A stretch of 8,747 bases of DNA from Clostridia bacterium (lineage in GTDB: Bacteria > Bacillota > Clostridia > Christensenellales > UBA1242), in NCBI GenBank assembly GCA_017399515.1, contig JAFQBZ010000005.1, positions 1 through 8,747 on the forward strand. The letters are read 5' to 3'. Positions 1 through 5,316 of this stretch are shown here, one piece after another (position 1 is the first letter of the stretch; each line of letters begins with the position of its first letter). The notes beneath the pieces were generated by a model that made no database searches, was not told where the DNA came from, and was given only the letters and a program-made list of their open reading frames with translations. Both the position numbers and the translations under genes were made by a program.

Positions 1-1
1 T

Positions 2-781
2 GGTGCAATGTATGGATATCCTGAACAAGGACACGGTACACAAATTATTGCACCAAGTTATGTTGATGAAAGTGCTGATTTGAAAGCACAACTTCAAGAA
101 CTTATTGATTCAAATAAGAAACTTGATTATGAACATGGTCAAAAATTAAGAGAAGCCGAACTTGAAAAAGAAAGAGTGGCTGCTGAATATGAATCTCGAA
201 TTAGAGAGATGGAAAAATCATTCAAAGAGAGTTATGAAGACTTTAAGAAGCAGGCATATCTTGATAAACTTGACAGAGATATAAAACTTAAAGAAGCCGA
301 AACCAAATTCAAGAAGAAAACTGAAAAGATTAAGGAAGAAGAAAAAGAAAGTTATAGCAAAGAAAAACTTGGAGTTATGCTTCGCAAAGAACTTAAATCT
401 AACCTTAACATTTCAAATCTTGAAATGGATAAGAAACTCTTGGAAGTTGCATCTAAACTTAATAAAGATAACTATGACAAGTTGTTTGCCGAAAATACTG
501 AAATGGTTAGAAAAATGGAAGAAGAGGCTGCTCGTGCTGCTGCAGAAGAAGAGGCAAGAAAAGCCGCTGAACTTGCAGAAGCGGAAGCCGAGGCTGAGGA
601 AGTTGAAGAAGTTGAAGAAATTGATGAAGAAACTTCTGCAAAAACAACTAAATCAAAAACTTCAACAAGAAAGTCTACAACCAGAAAGAGAAAGCCAACA
701 ACAAGAAAAACAACTACTGCAAGAAGAAGTCCTAGACGAAAGATTGACAGTGATATTATTGGTGGAATTGATTTTGATTAG
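2..781 (+). CDS. Coiled-coil protein with basic histone-H1-like tail, left end probably missing
   Basis: I do not recognise a named family. The frame is open to the left edge. The first ATG is at 8, but only seven bases precede it and no ribosome site is visible, so the true start is probably outside the window. Numbering from that Met, residues 22-205 are rich in Glu, Lys, Ala and Leu in a heptad-like pattern, predicting a long coiled coil. Residues 170-210 are an acidic Glu/Ala tract. Residues 211-245 are a Lys/Arg/Thr/Ser tail with repeated TTRK-type units, resembling the basic tails of bacterial H1-like or HupB proteins. The end is DIIGGIDFD. There is no signal peptide or membrane segment, so it is probably cytoplasmic. 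The tail could bind DNA, RNA or another polyanion (inference). The stop is 12 nt before the DUF1538 gene, suggesting co-transcription. The coding frame is clear; the function is not. Confidence 0.75.
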   Translation, partial: GAMYGYPEQGHGTQIIAPSYVDESADLKAQLQELIDSNKKLDYEHGQKLREAELEKERVAAEYESRIREMEKSFKESYEDFKKQAYLDKLDRDIKLKEAETKFKKKTEKIKEEEKESYSKEKLGVMLRKELKSNLNISNLEMDKKLLEVASKLNKDNYDKLFAENTEMVRKMEEEAARAAAEEEARKAAELAEAEAEAEEVEEVEEIDEETSAKTTKSKTSTRKSTTRKRKPTTRKTTTARRSPRRKIDSDIIGGIDFD

Positions 782-793
782 TAGGAGATATAA

Positions 794-2320
794 ATGCAAT
801 TTTTAAAAAGATTTAGAGATATTTTTTTAGCACTATTACCAATTGTGGTAATAGTGTTTTTTGTGCATTTCTTCTTTTATGAAATTGATACTAAAATTAT
901 TATTGCATTTTTAATTTCAGTTGTGCTTATTTGCATTGGTGAAACATTATTCTTATCAGGCGTTGATTCGACGATTATGCCGATGGGGGACCTTATGGTG
1001 AACTCGGTTAACAAGGCTTCAATGTTTGCAGTTTTCACAATGTTCACAATTATATTTGGTGTTTGTGCAACCATTGCTGAACCAGATGTTTCAATTTTTT
1101 CTGAGCAAGTTATTGCATCAGGAATTAATGTTCCAAAACTTGTTTTAATGATTTTTATCGGGATCGGAGTTGGATTATTTATAACAATTGGCATTCAAAG
1201 AATTATTAGAAATATTAACATAAAATATATTTATGTGGTTTTGTTTGCAATTATATTTTTGCTTTCAACACAGATTAAACAAGAATATATTGCTATTGCA
1301 TTTGATGCTGGCGGAGCAACAACAGGAATTGTTACGGCGCCATTCTTGCTTGCTATATCTTCAGGTGTGACAAGTAAATTTTCAAAAGATAATGATAACA
1401 ATGAAGTTTTTGGTATGCTTGGCTTAGCCTCGCTTGGACCTATTATTGCTGTGCTTTTATTTTTTATTGCATTTGGTGATAAAGCAGGTGAAATTTATGA
1501 AAGTTCAAAATCTGTTAGCATTTTATTTTCTGCTTTAAAACAGTCATCGCTTGCAATAATTCCGCTCACTATTGTTTTCTATTTATATGACTTATTATTT
1601 ATTAAACTTCCTGCAAGGCGTAAACTTGAACTTTTGGTTGGTCTTGTTATGTCGTTTGGAGGATTATTCTTATTCTTATTTGGAATTGAGTTTGGAATTG
1701 AAAAAATGGGAACGGTGATTGGCGAGTTCTTAGCAACTGTTTCAACACCACTAATGATTGTTATTTGTATTATTTTTGGATTTGTTATTACATTTTCAGA
1801 ACCTTCAGTTATCGTGCTTGCAAAACAGGTTCAAACGGCAACAAAAAGAAATATTCCATCTGTTGTTGTTATGTTTGCAATAGCGATTTCAATGGCTCTT
1901 GCAATCTTGATTTCAGCCCTTAAAATTGTTTATTCAATTAATTTCTTTTATATCATTTTAATTGGTTATTTAATTGCACTTGTTTTAATGTTTGTTGTTC
2001 CTGAAATGTTTACAAGTTTGGCATTTGACTCTGGTGGTGTGGCGTCTGGTCCAATGACATCAGCATTTATTCTTCCAATAATGATTTCGCTTGCGGCTCA
2101 AACATCAAGTCCGCTTGCAGGCTTTGGTTTAATTGGTATTGTTAGTATGTCTCCAATTATTGTGTTGCAACTTTTAGGTTTAGTTTATAAATTTGAACTT
2201 AAAAGAAAAGATGTTGTTGATCACAGAAGAAGTGTTTCAATATCTTACACAATGGATTTATATTCAAATATGGAAGCATTAGAAGAAGAGTATAAAAGAA
2301 AATATAAGGAGAATAGATGA
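794..2320 (+). CDS. DUF1538 family polytopic membrane protein, putative transporter
   Basis: A 508-residue, very hydrophobic integral membrane protein with about 12-14 hydrophobic segments. It matches what I know of the DUF1538 family (unknown function). Two halves repeat with an offset of about 241 residues: ALLPIVV (13-19) with AIIPLTI (254-260), AEPDVSIFSEQV (95-106) with SEPSVIVLAKQV (335-346), AFDAGGATTG (169-178) with AFDSGGVASG (410-419), and LGPIIAVLL (214-222) with MSPIIVLQL (452-460). The acidic residues in the EP and AFD-GG motifs lie in or beside hydrophobic segments, as expected for ion or substrate handling (inference). The C-terminal 40 residues are hydrophilic and probably cytosolic. 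The ATG at 794 has the Shine-Dalgarno site TAGGAG at 782-787. The stop overlaps the next start as ATGA, so translation is probably coupled to the first P-II-like protein. Substrate unknown. Confidence 0.85.
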   Translation: MQFLKRFRDIFLALLPIVVIVFFVHFFFYEIDTKIIIAFLISVVLICIGETLFLSGVDSTIMPMGDLMVNSVNKASMFAVFTMFTIIFGVCATIAEPDVSIFSEQVIASGINVPKLVLMIFIGIGVGLFITIGIQRIIRNINIKYIYVVLFAIIFLLSTQIKQEYIAIAFDAGGATTGIVTAPFLLAISSGVTSKFSKDNDNNEVFGMLGLASLGPIIAVLLFFIAFGDKAGEIYESSKSVSILFSALKQSSLAIIPLTIVFYLYDLLFIKLPARRKLELLVGLVMSFGGLFLFLFGIEFGIEKMGTVIGEFLATVSTPLMIVICIIFGFVITFSEPSVIVLAKQVQTATKRNIPSVVVMFAIAISMALAILISALKIVYSINFFYIILIGYLIALVLMFVVPEMFTSLAFDSGGVASGPMTSAFILPIMISLAAQTSSPLAGFGLIGIVSMSPIIVLQLLGLVYKFELKRKDVVDHRRSVSISYTMDLYSNMEALEEEYKRKYKENR

Positions 2321-2700
2321 TGAAGAAAAAAAAGAACGATAAAAAATATGTCATTGTTTCTCAAAAATTATATCCTAGTCAAATTAATGAACTTTCAATT
2401 TGTTGTTTTGTTGTTAAAAGTCAAAATCTCGATGACATTTTATCATTCATTGTAAACAATGGTGGAAGAGTTGTTTCAGCAGTTTTATGTTCTGGTGTTT
2501 CAAGAAATATATTAATAAACTCTATTAGCGGTTATAGTAATGATTCTTATTTTGTTGTTGCTATTTGTCAAAAAGAAATTACTGATATTTTTATGCTCAA
2601 CATTTGCAGAGAATTTGATTTTAACAAGAAAGGTCGAGGCAAAGCATTTGTTTTAGATGTTTTGGGTTACATGGGTGCAAAAGGTCCATTTGTTGAATAA
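2317..2700 (+). CDS. P-II-like small regulatory protein, first of two (divergent)
   Basis: A 127-residue protein. After a Lys-rich, non-homologous N-terminus (1-28) comes a P-II/GlnB-like pattern: a strand and helix at about 28-50 (ICCFVVKSQNLDDILSFIV), a strand at about 51-59, a short loop in place of the long T-loop, a strand at 78-84 (YFVVAIC), a second helix at about 86-99, and GRGKAFVLDVLGYMGAKGP (106-124), which resembles the glycine-rich C-terminal strand of P-II. The T-loop Tyr context used for uridylylation is absent. The start is at 2317 (ATG overlapping the DUF1538 stop) or the adjacent ATG at 2320; both follow AAGGAG at 2306-2311, at 5 or 8 nt. The second P-II-like gene lies 10 nt downstream. 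Probable role: cytosolic sensor acting on the DUF1538 membrane protein, by analogy with GlnK-Amt (inference). Similarity to P-II is weaker here than in the next gene. Confidence 0.65.
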   Translation: MMKKKKNDKKYVIVSQKLYPSQINELSICCFVVKSQNLDDILSFIVNNGGRVVSAVLCSGVSRNILINSISGYSNDSYFVVAICQKEITDIFMLNICREFDFNKKGRGKAFVLDVLGYMGAKGPFVE

Positions 2701-2704
2701 GGAG
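2699..2704 (+). promoter_or_regulatory. Ribosome binding site fixing the start of the second P-II-like gene
   Basis: AAGGAG, 6 nt before the ATG at 2711 and overlapping the stop of the preceding gene (2698-2700). It favours 2711 over the upstream in-frame ATG at 2657, which has no comparable site. The overlap with a stop codon suggests coupled translation. Confidence 0.7.
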
Positions 2705-2710
2705 AGAGTT

Positions 2711-3097
2711 ATGGTTAAAGATAATTTAAACAATAATTTAGCATTTGAAGAAGACGATATTTTTTCAAGTCAAGAATATAAACTTGTGGTTTCAATTGTT
2801 AAAAGAGGTTTTGAAACAGATGTTTTAGAAGCCGCAAAATCTGTTGGAACAACAGGTGGAATTTTGCTTCAAGCAAAAGGTGTTTCTAAACTTAAGAAAA
2901 ACTTTATGGGCTTTAGCATTAACCCTGAAAACACACTTGTTATGATTCTTGTTAAAGATCATTTGGTTGTGTCAACAATGAAAGCGATTTATTCAGTGAC
3001 CGATTTTAAATCTGAAGCAAAGGGTATGGTTTTTGCAGTTCCTGTTTCACTTGTTGCTGGTATGGAAAATGATTATGAGAGAATTGAATTAAATTAA
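2711..3097 (+). CDS. P-II family (GlnB-like) regulatory protein, second of two
   Basis: A 128-residue protein with recognisable P-II layout: KLVVSIVKRGFETDVLEAAK (24-43) as first strand and helix, VGTTGGILLQAKG (45-57) as second strand and entry to the T-loop, a short basic loop KLKKNF (60-65), NPENTLVMILVK (71-82) and a second helix with STMKAIY (88-94), then AKGMVFAVPV (103-112) as the C-terminal strand. The T-loop is much shorter than in GlnB/GlnK and has no Tyr51-like site, so classical uridylylation is unlikely. The frame is open further upstream to an ATG at 2657, but that lies inside the preceding gene and has no ribosome site. The ATG at 2711 follows AAGGAG at 2699-2704 by 6 nt. This is the last gene before the terminator at 3113-3136. 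P-II proteins usually form trimers that bind nucleotides and control transporters or enzymes; the DUF1538 protein is the obvious candidate partner (inference). Confidence 0.8.
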   Translation: MVKDNLNNNLAFEEDDIFSSQEYKLVVSIVKRGFETDVLEAAKSVGTTGGILLQAKGVSKLKKNFMGFSINPENTLVMILVKDHLVVSTMKAIYSVTDFKSEAKGMVFAVPVSLVAGMENDYERIELN

Positions 3098-3112
3098 AAT
3101 AAAATATAAAAA

Positions 3113-3136
3113 GCACATAAATTTATGTGCCTTTTT
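3113..3136. terminator. Bidirectional intrinsic terminator between P-II-like gene and murG
   Basis: A perfect 18-nt palindrome, GCACATAAATTTATGTGC (3113-3130), is flanked by five A's on the left (3108-3112) and by C plus five T's on the right (3132-3136). On either strand it gives a hairpin followed by a U-run, so it can end transcription of both convergent units. The murG stop codon (complement of 3123-3125) lies inside the palindrome. The stem is AT-rich, so strength is uncertain. Confidence 0.8.
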
Positions 3137-4184
3137 CTTTTAAAATTATTTGCATTATTTTTTCTGTTCCGTTTTCAAAATTTGCATTTTTTATTGATTT
3201 TTTAATAAAATTTGCATTATTTTTTAAATAAATTAATGAATTTTGCAGTTTTTCTAAAGTTAAATCTTCTTGCAAAATGGTTTTTGAAAGGTTTTCTTTT
3301 TCTAGAAATTTTGCATTGTCGATTTGGTCGCCTCGAGAAACTGTTTTTGGAAGGGGAATAAACACGGTTAATATTTCATTTGCCAAAAGTTCAATTATTG
3401 TGTTTGCACCTGCTCTTGAAATTGCATAGTCTGCACAGCGCATAATTGTCCACATATCATTTGAAAATTCAATTTGTTTGTAACATTCATTTTTAATAGT
3501 TTTATTGAAATTATTTTTTCCAACCAAATGAATGATGTAATAATCTTTTGTTAGTTGTTCTAAATTTTTAAAGATAAATTCATTAATTGATTTTGCACCA
3601 AGGCTTCCGCCGGTAATTAGCAAAATTGGTTTATTTGTTTTTATGTTTAATTTGTTTTTTGCTTCAGTTTTTGTTAGTTTTGAAATAGCGAGTGGCATTC
3701 CTGTGTGAACACATTTTTTTCCATTTTTTTCAGCAGTTGATTTAAAGTTTGTGCAAATTACATTTGCATATTTTTTTGCTAGTTTGTTTGCAAGACCCAT
3801 TGTGATGTCACTTTCGTGACAGATAACAGGAATTTTTAGTTTATGTGCAGCAATAACAACAGGAAGCCCAACATAACCACCTTTAGAAAAAACAATGCTG
3901 GGATTTGATTCTTTTAAAATTTTTATTGCTTCGTTTATTCCTTTTTTTAGTTTGAAGGGAATGGCTAGGTTTTTAAATATTTTTTTGCGTTCAAATTTTA
4001 CTGTTGTTATTGGTTGGTATTTGTAGTTTGTGTTTTTTGCTATCAGTTCTTTTTCGATTCCTGTTTTTGAACCGATATAGATTATTTTATCAAAATGTTT
4101 TGAAAGTTCATTTTTTAAATTCATGTTAAGTGTAACATGACCGGCAGTGCCTCCGCCGGTCAAAACGATTGTTTTATTATTCAT
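3123..4184 (-). CDS. murG: MurG: UDP-GlcNAc transferase making lipid II
   Basis: Transfers GlcNAc from UDP-GlcNAc to undecaprenyl-pyrophosphoryl-MurNAc-pentapeptide (lipid I) to form lipid II, at the inner face of the membrane. The 353-residue length is normal. Seen in order: GGGTAGHV (10-17, N-terminal glycine-rich loop), IYIGSKTGIEKELI (35-48), SKGGYVGLPVVIAA (100-113), HESD (123-126; HEQN in the E. coli type), GLANK (130-134), GGSLGAKS (192-199, second glycine-rich loop), SRAGANTIIE (256-265, UDP-sugar site) and SRGDQIDNA (283-291). HESD, SRGDQIDNA and IGSKTGIE match the Staphylococcus/Bacillus-type MurG as I remember it. It lies outside a recognisable division and cell-wall cluster, downstream of a glycosyltransferase on the same strand. 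No Shine-Dalgarno site is visible before the ATG; a TAAAAT box ends 6 nt upstream, which would fit a leaderless message. The stop lies inside the terminator palindrome. Confidence 0.92.
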   Translation of the reverse strand: MNNKTIVLTGGGTAGHVTLNMNLKNELSKHFDKIIYIGSKTGIEKELIAKNTNYKYQPITTVKFERKKIFKNLAIPFKLKKGINEAIKILKESNPSIVFSKGGYVGLPVVIAAHKLKIPVICHESDITMGLANKLAKKYANVICTNFKSTAEKNGKKCVHTGMPLAISKLTKTEAKNKLNIKTNKPILLITGGSLGAKSINEFIFKNLEQLTKDYYIIHLVGKNNFNKTIKNECYKQIEFSNDMWTIMRCADYAISRAGANTIIELLANEILTVFIPLPKTVSRGDQIDNAKFLEKENLSKTILQEDLTLEKLQNSLIYLKNNANFIKKSIKNANFENGTEKIMQIILKEKGT

Positions 4185-4219
4185 AGTAATATTTTATGCT
4201 AAATCATTTTTTATAATAC

Positions 4220-4250
4220 AAAAAACACAGAGAAATTTCTCTGTGTTTTA
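4220..4250 (-). terminator. Intrinsic terminator of the glycosyltransferase gene
   Basis: A 28-nt perfect palindrome at 4222-4249 (arms AAAACACAGAGAAA and TTTCTCTGTGTTTT). Read on the minus strand, the hairpin runs into six U's (complement of 4220-4225). The glycosyltransferase stop codon (complement of 4248-4250) forms the base of the stem. It separates the glycosyltransferase from murG. Confidence 0.8.
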
Positions 4251-5195
4251 CATAAACTTTGTGAGCCACCAAACAAATCTCGCACATCTGTTTATTTTTG
4301 AAAGGCGTTTATTTTTTCTAATATATGGCACGCTGCTTTTTATTATTGTTTTTAATTTTCTTTTTATTTCTTTATCTTTAAATTTATCTCTAAAAGTATA
4401 ATATAAAAGTTCGATTGCAATTAATCCTTGCATTGATTTTGCTGCAATGGTCATTTGTTCGTTATCTTTAACGCTTTCAATAATGCTGTCATAACATTCG
4501 ATGCATGAAAGTTTTTTTATGTTGAATTTGCTGGTTACAATGCTGTTTGGGTGAACGATATAATGATATAATCTTTTATGTGAAAGGGCAAAGGTGTTGC
4601 AATTTTGCATAATTTTAAAGCAAAAATCTAAATCTTCGCCATAGTGAATGTTATGATTAAAAGTGATTCCGTTAATTGATTCGGTTTTGAATAACTTTGC
4701 TGGAGTTGTTCCTGCAAAAAGATTGGCTGAAAGCATTTGGCAGATGCACTCTTCACGATTCATAACCATGTCAGGTTTAGCGTTTTTATTTAATTTTTCA
4801 AAATCAATTTTTTTGTTTTCTTTATAGCGTTTCATTCTGCAAATTGCAACATCAGCATTGTTGTTTATGATTAAGTTATAAAGTGTTTCAATGTAGGTTG
4901 GTTCTGCATAATCATCACTATCAAAGAATGTGAAATATTTCGATTCAATTTTTGAAAGTAAGAAATTTCTTGTTTTTGATATGCTTTTTTCATTTTCTTT
5001 TTTATATAAAACAATTTCTTTATGTGTTTTTGCATAGTCTTCTAAGATTTTTAAAGAATTATCTTTTGAGCCATCATCAACGACAATAATTTTTATGTTT
5101 TTGTATGTTTGATTTAAAAGGCTGTCTAAACATTTTGCAATATATTTTTCAACATTATAAACCGGTATTAAAATATCAATAGTTTCGTTTTGCAT
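4248..5195 (-). CDS. Family 2 glycosyltransferase
   Basis: A 315-residue GT-A fold glycosyltransferase. Seen: the N-terminal nucleotide-sugar half with IPVYNVEKYI (10-19), LDSLLNQTYKNIKIIVVDDG (23-42) followed by SKDNS (43-47), KTRNFLL (74-80), and the metal-binding DxD motif in FFDSDDY (90-96). An acidic motif, HYGEDLDF (184-191), sits where the catalytic base lies in GT2 enzymes of the CpsJ/EpsJ type, followed by YHYIVHPNSI (210-219). There is no convincing membrane segment; the Lys-rich C-terminal region with FVWWLTKFM could bind the membrane surface. Such enzymes usually add one sugar to a surface polysaccharide, teichoic acid or glycolipid; donor and acceptor cannot be read from sequence. 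The ATG at 5195 has AGAGGA at 5203-5208 (minus) with 7-nt spacing and its own promoter. The gene stands alone before murG, not in a visible polysaccharide cluster. Confidence 0.9.
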   Translation of the reverse strand: MQNETIDILIPVYNVEKYIAKCLDSLLNQTYKNIKIIVVDDGSKDNSLKILEDYAKTHKEIVLYKKENEKSISKTRNFLLSKIESKYFTFFDSDDYAEPTYIETLYNLIINNNADVAICRMKRYKENKKIDFEKLNKNAKPDMVMNREECICQMLSANLFAGTTPAKLFKTESINGITFNHNIHYGEDLDFCFKIMQNCNTFALSHKRLYHYIVHPNSIVTSKFNIKKLSCIECYDSIIESVKDNEQMTIAAKSMQGLIAIELLYYTFRDKFKDKEIKRKLKTIIKSSVPYIRKNKRLSKINRCARFVWWLTKFM

Positions 5196-5214
5196 AAAAT
5201 TTTCCTCTAATTAA

Positions 5215-5243
5215 ATTATATAAGAGGAGATATTAAAAAGCAA
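5215..5243 (-). promoter_or_regulatory. Promoter for the glycosyltransferase gene
   Basis: On the minus strand, TATAAT (complement of 5215-5220) lies 17 nt downstream of TTGCTT (complement of 5238-5243, a partial match to TTGACA). The predicted transcript would start near 5208, placing AGAGGA at its extreme 5' end. This is a sequence-only prediction. Confidence 0.55.
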
Positions 5244-5266
5244 GTTTTTATTTGGTTTCAATAAAA

Positions 5267-5296
5267 TTGACAAGGTTTATTTCATAATGATATAAT
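5267..5296 (+). promoter_or_regulatory. Consensus sigma-A promoter for the metalloprotease-like gene
   Basis: TTGACA (5267-5272) and TATAAT (5291-5296) are both perfect consensus boxes, 18 nt apart. The predicted start near 5303 would leave a leader of about 14 nt. This is the strongest promoter in the window and may also drive the 409-residue gene downstream. Confidence 0.85.
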
Positions 5297-5302
5297 TTAA
5301 GC

Positions 5303-5307
5303 AGGAG
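5303..5307 (+). promoter_or_regulatory. Ribosome binding site deciding ATG 5317 over GTG 5311
   Basis: AGGAG ends 3 nt before the in-frame GTG at 5311, too close for normal initiation, and 9 nt before the ATG at 5317, a normal spacing. I therefore chose 5317. Confidence 0.65.
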
Positions 5308-5316
5308 ATTGTGCAA

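Noticed and set aside
369..806. Plus-strand open frame of 145 codons
   Set aside because: It is a shifted-frame shadow of the Lys/Glu-rich coiled-coil gene, with low-complexity Lys/Leu content and no ribosome site. The 2-781 frame runs straight into a well-spaced next gene.
877..1194. Minus-strand open frame inside the DUF1538 gene
   Set aside because: It lies wholly antisense to a strongly supported membrane protein and has no recognisable domain or ribosome site.
2320..2350. Run of eight A's near the start of the first P-II-like gene as a programmed frameshift site
   Set aside because: The frame continues intact with the expected domain after the run, and alternative frames give nothing. 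It simply encodes a Lys-rich N-terminus.
2657..2710. Upstream start for the second P-II-like protein
   Set aside because: The 18 extra codons overlap the first P-II-like gene out of frame and have no Shine-Dalgarno site. The ATG at 2711 has AAGGAG 6 nt upstream.
4147..4401. Plus-strand open frame across the murG start and the glycosyltransferase end
   Set aside because: It is antisense to two recognised genes, contains the terminator palindrome and encodes Phe-rich sequence expected from A-rich antisense DNA.
5203..5228. TCCTCT/AGAGGA inverted repeat around the glycosyltransferase -10 box as an operator
   Set aside because: One arm is just the Shine-Dalgarno sequence, and 6-nt arms of common purine-rich composition are likely by chance.
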